Source: Streptomyces sp. NBC_01233
GTDB taxonomy: Bacteria; Actinomycetota; Actinomycetes; Streptomycetales; Streptomycetaceae
DNA: 64,000 nucleotides
Direction: 5' to 3'
Assembly: GCF_035989305.1 (NCBI RefSeq)
Contig: NZ_CP108514.1
Location: 992,001 to 1,056,000, forward strand
Part shown: piece after piece, positions 33,370 to 41,754 of the stretch
Layout: every line of letters starts with the position of its first letter
Position numbering within the stretch: position 1 is the first letter of the stretch
Made by a program: the position numbers and the translations under genes
Notes under the pieces: generated by a model
What the model saw: only the letters and a program-made list of their open reading frames with translations
The model's database searches: none
What the model was told of the DNA's origin: nothing

Positions 33370-34530
33370 CTACGGCGTGACGTCGTCGGCTGTGATGTGG
33401 ACGCCCGGCGCAAATGGCTTTTCTGATGAACCGATGGGTGTAAAAATCATGCCCTTGCCCGGGTCCGGCCGTACAAGATTCCCATACTCCTTGTAGCCGG
33501 GTGCCAGCGCTGCACCCTTTCCGTCCATCCAAGCGGGAGAGATGTCGATCTCCATCCACGTGTCGACGTCACCGCTCGTGACGTTCATTTCCAGTCCGAA
33601 AGTACATTCCAGGCCGCCTGCAAAATAGACATCGAAGGTGCGGGCATCGTTCTGTTCGAGAGCCACCGTCTTGGTCGCGAACCGGTGGCGCAAGAAAATC
33701 TCGTGTTCCCTTTGCGGTGCGATGCCACCCAGCTTGGGGTAGCCCTTCTGCACGATCCTGGCCTGCGTCTCGTCATACTGGGCGACGTCGAAGCCCAGAA
33801 CATCGCGCGTCACGTCTTCCCCTGATCCCCCCAAGGGGGGCGGATACACCAAGGTCCCTTTGTAATTGACGTCAAGATTTTCATTCACGCCGGCGATTTC
33901 AAACGGACACTGGCGATCCTTGAGCTTGAAGTCCTGAATGATCGTCGTATCATCCCGCAATGCTTTGACCGTGAAACGAACCGAATAGAGGCCGACAGGC
34001 CTGGCCTCTTCGGCCTTGAGCCACGCATTGAATTCGTCTCCCCAATCAGTGACCTTTCCGATCGGGCCGATGTAGTGCCTTTCCTGCTTAAGGACGAAGG
34101 CCGTGGGGTAGGTCGGCGGCTCTCCAGGCGTGACGGACACCGGAGGTCCTTCATCCACCGCCTTGTTCTTCTCGTCCTCTGCAGCGTCCCGCTTCTTTCC
34201 GGCTTGATCGGCATCAGCACTCTGCTCCGTGGCATTCGTCGCCCTGTAGCCCTGGTAAACGGCAACCGAACCGAACAGCACCGTAGGAATCAGCGCCGCG
34301 AGCACGGTTGAACTCCGCCACCACGGAGGCGACGGCGGCTGGGGTGACTGAGCGGGGGGTTGCGCTTGGGGTACCGGCCCGGACGGGGGTGTGGCGGAAG
34401 GCTGCGGCTGTGGTGGCTGAGCCGGGGGTTGCGCTTGGGGTGCCGGCCCGGGGGGAGGCGCAGCAGGGGGCTGTGACTGGGGCGTCGGCCCGGAGGTCGG
34501 CGGAACTGGAGGTTGCGGCTGCGTCGACAT
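33370..34530 (-). CDS. Proline-rich, single-pass membrane hypothetical protein
   Basis: A 386-residue protein. Residues 1 to about 70 are a Pro/Gln/Ala/Gly-rich cytoplasmic tail with repeated PQAQPPA units. One membrane helix (SSTVLAALIPTVLFGSVAVYQ) is near residues 75-95. A short charged linker, KKRDAAEDEKNKAVDEG, leads to an outside domain of about 270 residues. The outside domain is rich in aromatics and acidic residues (YIGPIGKVTDWGDEFNAWL, YSVRFTVKALRDDTTIIQDF) with two cysteines (RQCPF, LECTFG). The family is not recognised. The start at 34530 (MSTQPQPP) follows GGGGGTCAG. ATGs further upstream are possible. The codon bias is milder than the neighbours. Confidence 0.7.
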   Translation of the reverse strand: MSTQPQPPVPPTSGPTPQSQPPAAPPPGPAPQAQPPAQPPQPQPSATPPSGPVPQAQPPAQSPQPPSPPWWRSSTVLAALIPTVLFGSVAVYQGYRATNATEQSADADQAGKKRDAAEDEKNKAVDEGPPVSVTPGEPPTYPTAFVLKQERHYIGPIGKVTDWGDEFNAWLKAEEARPVGLYSVRFTVKALRDDTTIIQDFKLKDRQCPFEIAGVNENLDVNYKGTLVYPPPLGGSGEDVTRDVLGFDVAQYDETQARIVQKGYPKLGGIAPQREHEIFLRHRFATKTVALEQNDARTFDVYFAGGLECTFGLEMNVTSGDVDTWMEIDISPAWMDGKGAALAPGYKEYGNLVRPDPGKGMIFTPIGSSEKPFAPGVHITADDVTP

Positions 34531-34783
34531 CTGACCCCCGGTCATTCTGATCAAAGAGGGCCCGTTTTAGCAGAGCGCGAGCAGCGGCACCAAGGTGGCC
34601 CCGGAGCCGGCGGTGGGTTCCGGCCACGGCAAGTACTCCGAGCGCGGCGCCGCCGCAAAGGCGACGGCGTCCAGCACGCCACGCTCGGCATCGCCCGGAT
34701 GCACATCACCGGATGGGCCAGCAGGCCCGCACTTGCGGCCGACCATGCCCGAGGCACCCCGAAGATCACTTACGGGGCAGCGC

Positions 34784-35323
34784 TTAGTAGCAGCTCATGC
34801 GTGAACCGTCGGGTGCCGCCTCGGCGGACCACGAGAACCAGGTCCTGGCGTCCACGCCGAGCAGGGCCCCCGGGTCCGGCTCCACCCCGTGGATCTCGCG
34901 GAGCAGTTCGGGTGAGTCGAAGGCGAGGGTGATGCTCGGCCGGTCTGCGGATTCGAAACAGAAGACGGCGATCCGGCCGTCGGGCCCCGTGTCCAGGTCG
35001 TGCACCGGACGCCATCCCGCCGCCGGCGCTTCCCGGCCGTAGTACTCCAGCACTTCCTCCCTGGTCCCGCCGTACGCGTACAGCCGCTGCGCGGAGAGCC
35101 AGGCGCCCGCAGTGTCGTCGACGCAGGAGGACCCGGCCCACGGACCGCCGCCGACGGACACGGCCCCCTCCGGACGCAGCCCCAGCGCGGGCAGCTCGTC
35201 GAGCTCGGCCACGGCCGGCTCGGTTCCCTCACAGGTCTCGAACGGGGAGAGGAGGGAACATCCGCTCAGGCCGGTCCCGACGAGCAGGACCGCCAACAGC
35301 ACCCGCACGGCAAGCATGTTCAT
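34784..35323 (-). CDS. Lipoprotein, function unknown
   Basis: A 179-residue protein with a lipobox: MNMLAVRVLLAVLLVGTGLSGC, with LSGC at residues 19-22 giving lipid attachment at Cys22. The mature domain contains three or four cysteines (FETCEGTEP, SSCVDD, VFCFES and a terminal SCY) and repeated acidic/aromatic segments (EVLEYYGREAPAAGWRPVHDL). It belongs to the general class of small actinomycete surface lipoproteins. I see no specific domain. The gene is alone. The start is the ATG at 35323 because the signal begins there. Confidence 0.75.
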   Translation of the reverse strand: MNMLAVRVLLAVLLVGTGLSGCSLLSPFETCEGTEPAVAELDELPALGLRPEGAVSVGGGPWAGSSCVDDTAGAWLSAQRLYAYGGTREEVLEYYGREAPAAGWRPVHDLDTGPDGRIAVFCFESADRPSITLAFDSPELLREIHGVEPDPGALLGVDARTWFSWSAEAAPDGSRMSCY

Positions 35324-36240
35324 GGCGAGATTATGGCTCCCGCCCGGGAAGCCGAGGAGCCGCCCCCACCCGGAATCCCACCCTGCCGGGCACGAGCAGC
35401 GGGCCTGACCTGCGGCAGCTGGTGAACAGCTGGTCCAAGAGCGCGCGGCTCTCCCCTTGGCTGAAAGTCACGTCAAGGCCCTCTGAGGCCAAACCCGGGG
35501 GTGCGATGGCCGGATGCCGACACGTGCGAGCGTCGACGAGCGGGGGGTCCGTGAGCACGGTGATGGCTGCGCGGCCTGGTGACGGAGGTGATCGGACTGT
35601 TGACCCATGGAGCGCGAACGCCCGGGAGTACGGCTTGCGGGCCGTCGTGGGCGTGGAGCGGGCCACCCGGTTGATCCGGGCGGGCAGCGGATCCGCGTGG
35701 ACGAACCGGCGGGCACGTCGAGATCCTTGCACGATCCGGATCCGGTGCAGTGGGCCACCGAGGTGCTCGACGGTCTCGACGGAGGCCGCGCGGCCCCCCA
35801 CCAGGTCCGCTGCCCGCCGGGCGACGCGGCGTGCGGTGGGCAGGTCGGCGGACCGCCACTGGTCGATCGTGAGTTCGGCGAGAGACACGGCCCGCAGCGT
35901 GGCACGGGGGTTCGACACCAGAGGCGAGCCGCCGGCGGAGGCCGGGCTGCACCCCCGGCCTCCGCCGATGCCTCAGCGCGGGCCGCGGCGCCGCTTCGGG
36001 ATCGTCAGCGTCGCCCGGGCTTCGCGCCGGCGCTCCGGGCTGCGGGAGAGGACCGAGGCCGCGGCCACCATGACCACGGCGGTGGTGTGGGCCAGGCCGG
36101 TTACGGCGGTCAGCGCGGCCGCGTCGGGAGAGACGGCCGCCCACCGCTCCCGCAGGGGGCCGTGGGCGGCCGGGAGCTCCCGGGCCCGCTCGATCGGGCC
36201 GTGCGGCCGATGAGCTTTCGACCCCGGTCGGACGGGCGGA
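35324..36240. other. Region with only doubtful coding signals
   Basis: Over 900 bases. A leftward frame 35331-35918 starts with a plausible 65-residue segment (LAELTIDQWRSADLPTARRV and VETVEHLGGPLHRIRIVQ) and then turns into non-coding-looking sequence, so it is probably the start of a truncated hypothetical gene. A second leftward piece, 35973 to about 36190, encodes ALTAVTGLAHTTAVVMVAAA with no usable start. I would not call either a functional gene. Confidence 0.35.
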
Positions 36241-37074
36241 TCAGCGCAGTCCGGCGAAGAGGTCGTTCTCGGGTACGGCCGCGCCGGTGGCGTCCTTGAC
36301 ACGTACGAAGGTCTCCATGCCCATCAACTCGCCGAACCTCTCCTTGCCCATCTTGAGGAAGAAGATGTTCTCGCCCTGACTGGCGTGCGCGGCCAGCGCA
36401 TCGAACTTCTGACCGCTGAAGGCCGTGGTGTCCACCCACGTGGTGATCTGATCGTCGGGGAGGCCGATCTCGGCCATCGCGGCGGCCTCGGCGGGATCCG
36501 GCTCCGGCATGTCCTCATGAAACTCGCGCATGATCTCCCCGAACCGCTGCATCCCCGAGCGGGGCATCGTCGTCCAGTACACCTTCGGTGTCAGCGCGGT
36601 CATCTCCAGCGCCGCCATCGTGATGCGGTGGGCCTGGATATGGTCCGGGTGGCCGTAGAAGCCGTTCTCGTCGTAAGTGACGACCACGTCGGGCTGGTAG
36701 CGCCGCATGAGTTCCGCAAGTCGGGCGGCGCCTTCCTCCACGGAGGTCTGCCAGAAGGATCCGGGGGCGTCGTTGCTCGGCCAGCCCATCATCCCGGAGT
36801 CGGCATAGTCCAGCATCTCCAGATCGCCGACCTTCAGGACGTCACAGCTCGCCTCGAGTTCCTGACGGCGCATCAAGGCGACCGCCGCCGGATCGTGCCC
36901 GGGATCGCCCGGCTTGACGCCCCCCGGTCCGTCACCACAACGGCCGTCGGTACACGTCACGAGAACCGTGCGGATGCCCTCCGCCGCGTACCGCGCGAGG
37001 ACCCCTCCGGTTCCGGTGGCCTCGTCGTCGGGGTGGGCGTGCACTGCCATGAGCGTCAAAGGCCGGTCGGTCAT
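36241..37074 (-). CDS. PIG-L family deacetylase
   Basis: A 277-residue zinc-dependent amide hydrolase of the LmbE/PIG-L fold. The zinc motif AHPDDEAT is at residues 13-20, followed by VLVTCTDGRCGDG. The distal histidine pair is in GFYGHPDHIQAH near residue 150. The C-terminal half is SGQKFDALAAHASQGENIFFL. This resembles mycothiol-related (MshB/Mca) deacetylases in length and opening motif, but the exact substrate is not clear. A perfect AGGAGG lies about 10 bases before the ATG at 37074. It is divergent from the MFS transporter gene. Confidence 0.87.
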   Translation of the reverse strand: MTDRPLTLMAVHAHPDDEATGTGGVLARYAAEGIRTVLVTCTDGRCGDGPGGVKPGDPGHDPAAVALMRRQELEASCDVLKVGDLEMLDYADSGMMGWPSNDAPGSFWQTSVEEGAARLAELMRRYQPDVVVTYDENGFYGHPDHIQAHRITMAALEMTALTPKVYWTTMPRSGMQRFGEIMREFHEDMPEPDPAEAAAMAEIGLPDDQITTWVDTTAFSGQKFDALAAHASQGENIFFLKMGKERFGELMGMETFVRVKDATGAAVPENDLFAGLR

Positions 37075-37570
37075 GAAAAAGTCCTCCTGCAGAAAAGGTC
37101 TCGGTCCGAGTGCACGGCGGGCGTACCGCCATCCTGGGGCCCGGATCCTGGTGGGGCGGACGACCTCGTGGTCTCCGTGCTCCGCGCCCGTGGCTCCGGT
37201 CCCTCGGTCGATGCAACCGCGCGGGCCGGCCCGGCTGTTCCCGGCGCGGCCGCTCGGCCTTCCAGACGGCCTCCGTCCTGGCCCGCCCGGCCCGCAGCAG
37301 CCCGCAGCGGGGAACGAGGCCAGTGCCGCCGGCTGCGCGTGCTCCCCGCCGACGCGGGGGCGGTCGGGTGGTGCTTCCCGGGACGCGGCGCACCACTTCC
37401 GTCGGACATCCGTATCGGCAGCAACACAAGACACCGACTCCGGCGGTGTGGTCACCGGGCACATAGGACGGGGCCTGATTGTGATGGCCCACCACATATG
37501 CCGCCGACTTCGGGACTTCTACGTTGTGGCGACACCGATCGTCCCCGCAGACCCCCTGGAAGTGGTGTTC
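37075..37570. other. Intergenic region between divergent PIG-L and MHS genes
   Basis: 496 bases. It holds the two promoters. It includes an AGGAGG for the deacetylase. The rest is GC-rich with no credible gene. I could not identify an operator by eye. Confidence 0.4.
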
Positions 37571-38953
37571 ATGGCCTCCTTCGAGACCGCTCCCCCGGCC
37601 GCCCGGTCCATCAAGAGAGTCGTCGCCGCCAGTCTCGTCGGAACCACCATCGAGTGGTACGACTTCTTCCTCTACGGCTCGGCGGCCGCGCTGGTGTTCA
37701 ACACGCTCTTCTTCCCCTCCAGCGACCCGCTGGTGGGAACTCTGCTGGCCTTCCTGACGTACGCGGTCGGGTTCGCGGCCCGGCCGCTCGGCGGAGTCGT
37801 GTTCGGCCACTTCGGCGACAGGATCGGCCGCAAGAAGCTGCTGGTGCTCAGCCTGCTGATGATGGGCGGAGCCACCTTCGCGATGGGCCTGCTGCCGACC
37901 CACGCCTCCATCGGCGTCGGCGCTCCCGTCCTGCTGACCGTCCTGCGGCTGGTCCAGGGCTTCGCCCTGGGCGGCGAATGGGGCGGCGCGGTCCTGCTGG
38001 TGTCCGAGCACGGCGGCGACGAGAGCCGCGGCTTCTGGGCCTCCTGGCCGCAGGCGGGCGCTCCCGGCGGCAACCTGCTCGCCACCGGTGTCCTGGCGCT
38101 GCTCGCCGCGGTCCAGTCCGACGAGGCCTTCCTCGCCTGGGGTTGGCGCATCCCGTTCCTGCTCTCCGGCGTGCTGGTCGTCATCGGCTTGTGGATCCGC
38201 ATCTCGGTCACCGAGTCCCCGGTCTTCCTCGAGGCCCGGGAGAAGGCGGCCGAGCAGGCGGCGGCGGGTGTCAAGGACGAGCCCCCGGTCGTCGAGGTGT
38301 TCCGCAAGAGCTGGCGCGAGGTGCTCACCGCGATGGGCACGCGCTTCGGCGAGAACATCTCCTACTACGTCCTCACCGCGTTCCTGCTCGTCTACGTCAC
38401 CGTCCACCTGCAGCTCCCGAAGAGCGAGGCGCTCAACGCGGTACTGATCGGCTCCGCGGTCCACTTCGTCACCATCCCGATGTGGGGGGCGCTCTCGGAC
38501 CGCCTCGGCCGCCGCCCGGTCACGCTGATCGGCGCGCTCGGCATGGCCGGCTGGGCGTTCGCCTTCTTCGCCCTGCTCGACTCCCGGTCCTTCCCCTCCA
38601 TCGCGTTCGCGGTCACCGTCGGCCTGCTGTTCCACGGCGCGATGTACGGCCCGCAGGCCGCCTTCATCTCCGAGATGTTCGACACCAGGGTCCGCTACTC
38701 CGGCGCCTCGATGGGCTCCCAGCTCGCCTCCGTCGTCGGCGGCGCGCTCGCCCCGATCATCGCGGTGGAGCTGCTGAAGGGCTACGGGACCTCCACCCCG
38801 GTCTCCCTCTACCTCTGCCTCGCGGCGCTCGTCACCGCCGTGACCGTCTGGGCGGCCAAGGAGACCCGTGGCCGCGACCTGTCCGAGGACGGCCCGCCCT
38901 CCGCCGCGGAGCCGGGCCGCAGCCGGTGGGACTCCGAGCCGATCGGCAGCTGA
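37571..38953 (+). CDS. MHS-family MFS transporter
   Basis: A 460-residue metabolite:proton symporter. The opening AASLVGTTIEWYDFFLYG is the hallmark of the MHS family. The MFS loop FGHFGDRIGRKKLLVLSLL lies between helices 2 and 3 and WGALSDRLGRRPVTLIGAL between 8 and 9. Charged residues in LVQGFALGGEWGGAVLLVSE and RWGMRI-like WGWRIPFLLSG follow the usual layout. About twelve membrane segments are visible. Likely substrates are small carboxylates or osmolytes. The ATG at 37571 was chosen for the family N-terminus. Seven bases separate it from the PucR regulator gene, suggesting a co-transcribed transport-control pair. Confidence 0.88.
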   Translation: MASFETAPPAARSIKRVVAASLVGTTIEWYDFFLYGSAAALVFNTLFFPSSDPLVGTLLAFLTYAVGFAARPLGGVVFGHFGDRIGRKKLLVLSLLMMGGATFAMGLLPTHASIGVGAPVLLTVLRLVQGFALGGEWGGAVLLVSEHGGDESRGFWASWPQAGAPGGNLLATGVLALLAAVQSDEAFLAWGWRIPFLLSGVLVVIGLWIRISVTESPVFLEAREKAAEQAAAGVKDEPPVVEVFRKSWREVLTAMGTRFGENISYYVLTAFLLVYVTVHLQLPKSEALNAVLIGSAVHFVTIPMWGALSDRLGRRPVTLIGALGMAGWAFAFFALLDSRSFPSIAFAVTVGLLFHGAMYGPQAAFISEMFDTRVRYSGASMGSQLASVVGGALAPIIAVELLKGYGTSTPVSLYLCLAALVTAVTVWAAKETRGRDLSEDGPPSAAEPGRSRWDSEPIGS

Positions 38954-38960
38954 TCCCCGT

Positions 38961-40865
38961 ATGCTCCCCGCCGTGACAGCACCAGGCACCCCGCACTCCC
39001 ACGCCGCCGTGCGCCGGCTGCTCGACCTGCTGGCGGAGGGGGCACCGGCCGAGGACTACAGCCGTCCCTCCGCCGAGGCCCGGGAAGCCGGCGCCCCGGC
39101 GGACGAGCTGGCCGGCATCGCCGAGGCCACCGGCGTGGCGTTGCGCATCCGGCGGACCCTCAGCCAGCACCGCCGGCGCGAGGCGGAGCTGACGGCGTTG
39201 TTCGACACCGCGAGCGACCTGGCCGCGTTGCGCGATCTGGGCGCGGTGCTGCGGGCGATCGTGCACCGGGCCAAGCTGCTGCTCGGCACCGACGTCACCT
39301 ATCTCTCCCTCAACGACGAAGCCGCCGGCGATACGTACATGAGGGTCACGGACGGTTCGGTCGCCGCCGCGTTCCAGCAGGTGAGGCTCGGCATGGGCGA
39401 GGGGCTCGGCGGCCTGGTGGCCCAGACGGCCCGTCCCTACGCCACGGACGACTACCAGGCCGACTCCCGGTTCCACCACACGTCCACCATCGACAGCGCG
39501 GTCAGGCAGGAGGGGCTGCGGGCGATCCTGGGCGTGCCCCTGCGCGTCGGAGCCCGGATCATCGGCGTGCTGTACGCGGCGGACCGCGCCCCCCGGGAGT
39601 TCTCCCCGGAAGAGGTGGCGCTGCTCTCCTCGCTGGCCGACCACGCCGCCATCGCGATCGACGGCGCCCGACTGCTGGAGGAGACCCGGGCCGCCCTGGC
39701 CGACCTCAACTCCGCCTCGGAGACCATCCGGGCGCACAGCGCCGACGTGCGCCGCGCGGAGCGGGCCCACGACCAGCTCACCGACCTCGTCCTGCGCGGT
39801 GGCGGAGCCGACGACGTGGCAGCCGCCATCGCCGCCATCCTGGACGGCGCGATCGTCATCCACGACTCCCACGGTGCCGAGCTCGCCCGTGCCGGAACCG
39901 GGCCCGTGCCCCCGCCCGCCCCGGCCGTGGAGGCCTCCCGGGCCAGCGGCCGGGCCGTCGCGCAGGACGGGACCTGGGTGTGCGCGGTACTGGCGGGACC
40001 GGAGCTGCTCGGCAGCATCGCCCTGACCGGGCGCGCCGGTCTACCGGACACCGACCGGCTGCTGTTCGAGCGCGCGAGCGTCGTCACCGCGCTGCTGCTG
40101 TTGCTGCGCCGGTCGGTGGCGGAGACCGAGGACCGGGTACGCGGAGAACTCCTCACCGATCTCCTCGCCGCGACCACGGATCCGGGCGCCCTGACGGCCA
40201 GGGCGCAGCGGTTGGGCGTGAACCTGGCGCGGCAGCACTCCGTCCTCGTCATGCACGGCGACGTGGCGTCACGCCACCGCCTCCTGGCGGCGGCCGCCCG
40301 CAGCGGTGTGGCGCGCGGCGCTCTCGCAGGGCTCCACCACGACCACGTGGTGCTCGTCGCTCCGGTGGGGGCGCCCGGCCCGACCGCCAAGGCGCTGGCG
40401 GCCGAGCTGAGTCAGGCCGTGGGTTCCCCGGTCACCGTCGGCGCCGCGGGCCCGGCCACGGGGCCCGCGGGGCTGTCCGCCGCGCACGGTGAGGCCCACC
40501 GCTGCCTGTCCGCCCTGCGCGCCCTGGGACACACCGGGCACGGCGGGGCCCTGTCCGACCTCGGCTTCGTGGGCGTGCTCCTCGGCGGTCAGGCCGATCT
40601 GCTCGGATACGTACGGAACACGCTCGGTCCGCTGCTCGACTACGACGCCCACCGTGGCACGGACCTGGTCCACACCCTGGACGCGTACTTCGCGCAGGGT
40701 GCGAGCCTCACCCGGACGAGGGCGGCGCTGCACGTCCACGTCAACACCGTCGTGCAGCGGCTGGACCGGGTCGGCCGGCTCCTCGGGGAGGACTGGAACT
40801 CGCCGGCGCGCACCCTCGAAATACAGCTCGCGCTGCGGCTGCACCGCCTCACGCACGGATTCTGA
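38961..40865 (+). CDS. GAF and PucR-type transcriptional regulator
   Basis: A 634-residue regulator. A GAF domain at about residues 65-205 has a small-ligand pocket (VTYLSLNDEAAGDTYMRVT, LRAILGVPLRVGARIIGVLY). A helical linker and a middle domain about residues 240-500 follow. The C-terminal HTH_30 type is ASLTRTRAALHVHVNTVVQRLDRVGRLLG..LEIQLALRLHRL, the PucR family DNA-binding signature. The ATG at 38961 sits 7 bases after the transporter stop. Such regulators sense a catabolite and activate uptake genes, here plausibly the MHS transporter just upstream. It converges with the TetR gene 5 bases on. Confidence 0.88.
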   Translation: MLPAVTAPGTPHSHAAVRRLLDLLAEGAPAEDYSRPSAEAREAGAPADELAGIAEATGVALRIRRTLSQHRRREAELTALFDTASDLAALRDLGAVLRAIVHRAKLLLGTDVTYLSLNDEAAGDTYMRVTDGSVAAAFQQVRLGMGEGLGGLVAQTARPYATDDYQADSRFHHTSTIDSAVRQEGLRAILGVPLRVGARIIGVLYAADRAPREFSPEEVALLSSLADHAAIAIDGARLLEETRAALADLNSASETIRAHSADVRRAERAHDQLTDLVLRGGGADDVAAAIAAILDGAIVIHDSHGAELARAGTGPVPPPAPAVEASRASGRAVAQDGTWVCAVLAGPELLGSIALTGRAGLPDTDRLLFERASVVTALLLLLRRSVAETEDRVRGELLTDLLAATTDPGALTARAQRLGVNLARQHSVLVMHGDVASRHRLLAAAARSGVARGALAGLHHDHVVLVAPVGAPGPTAKALAAELSQAVGSPVTVGAAGPATGPAGLSAAHGEAHRCLSALRALGHTGHGGALSDLGFVGVLLGGQADLLGYVRNTLGPLLDYDAHRGTDLVHTLDAYFAQGASLTRTRAALHVHVNTVVQRLDRVGRLLGEDWNSPARTLEIQLALRLHRLTHGF

Positions 40866-40870
40866 AGACG

Positions 40871-41644
40871 TTAGGGGGTGCCTTCGGGGCCGGGCCGGGA
40901 GTCGATCAAGCGGGCCAGTCCGTCCAGGACGCACTGGAGGCCGAAGGCCCAGATCGTCTCCGGGTGGTATCCGGCGACCTCGCTGCCGACGCGGCCGGCG
41001 AGCGGGTAGCGCTCCGGGTCCAGGGCCCGCTCGAGCAGGGGTGCGCTGACGGCCCACCAGTCCGCCTGGCTCTGGCGGCTGTTGTGGGCGGCGTCGTCGG
41101 CGGCCGCCAGGGCGTTGGCGTGGACGAAGCCGAGGAGGTGGGTGAGGCCGGCGTCCATCTCGACGTCGGTGAGCCCGATGCCCTCGAAGGCCGCGAGCTC
41201 GTACTCGTACTTCCCGATCACTCCGGGGCCCAGCGGCGGGCGGGTGACCGCCAGGTCGGCGATCCAGGGGTGGCGGGCGAACAGGTCCCGGTTGTCGTCG
41301 GCGACGCGGGCGACCCGTGCCCGCCAGGGCTCGTCCGGGTCCACCGCCCGGCGGTCCATGCGGCCGTAGGCCGCGTCCAGCATGAGGTCGAGCAGTTCGG
41401 CCTTGCCGGGGACGTACGTGTAGAGGGTCATCGGCGTCACGCCCAGGCGCCGGGCCAGCGCCCGCATGGTCAGCGCGGCCAGCCCCTCCTCGTCGGCGAG
41501 GGCGGTCGCGGTGCGGACCACGGCGTCCACGCTGAGGCCCTGCCGCGGGCCGCGGCGCACGGGCTGCGCCGGCTGTCCGGGCTCGCGCCACAGCAGTTCC
41601 AGTGTGCGGACGGGGTCACCCGCCCCGCTCCGGTCCTTCGCCAT
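40871..41644 (-). CDS. TetR-family transcriptional regulator
   Basis: A 257-residue repressor. The N-terminal winged helix-turn-helix at about residues 38-85 reads VVRTATALADEEGLAALTMRAL followed by GVTPMTLYTYVPGKAELLDLM, with the recognition helix VTPMTLYTYV. The C-terminal ligand-binding domain is helical, with a TetR_C_1-like pattern (FARHPWIADLAVTRPP, AFEGIGLTDVEMDAGLTHLLG). The start at 41644 (MAKDRSGAG) is preferred. An upstream ATG at 41695 would place the start inside the likely operator. It is divergent from the UvrA-like gene, with direct repeats between them, so it probably represses that gene and itself until an inducer binds. Confidence 0.88.
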   Translation of the reverse strand: MAKDRSGAGDPVRTLELLWREPGQPAQPVRRGPRQGLSVDAVVRTATALADEEGLAALTMRALARRLGVTPMTLYTYVPGKAELLDLMLDAAYGRMDRRAVDPDEPWRARVARVADDNRDLFARHPWIADLAVTRPPLGPGVIGKYEYELAAFEGIGLTDVEMDAGLTHLLGFVHANALAAADDAAHNSRQSQADWWAVSAPLLERALDPERYPLAGRVGSEVAGYHPETIWAFGLQCVLDGLARLIDSRPGPEGTP

Positions 41645-41700
41645 GTCCGGTCCCTCCGCACCATCGCCCACTCGGGCAGCAACCCAGTAACTCACTACGT

Positions 41701-41725
41701 CGTATAGAGTACAGCGTAGAGAGTA
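41701..41725. promoter_or_regulatory. Candidate TetR operator, two direct repeats
   Basis: CGTATAGAGTA (41701-41711) and CGTAGAGAGTA (41715-41725) are 11-bp repeats with one mismatch, spaced by CAG. They lie between the divergent TetR and UvrA-like genes, and GTATAGAGTA-like AT-rich DNA is unusual here. They could also contain the -10 region of either promoter. Confidence 0.5.
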
Positions 41726-41754
41726 AGCTCGCGACCCGTCACCCGAGGAGTTCC

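Noticed and set aside
32642..33413. Leftward frames near the LysR remnant
   Set aside because: They are low-complexity Arg/Pro translations with no start signal or family resemblance.
36932..38989. Long leftward frame opposite the MHS transporter
   Set aside because: Its translation has no helices or motifs and mirrors the third-position GC pattern of the transporter gene.
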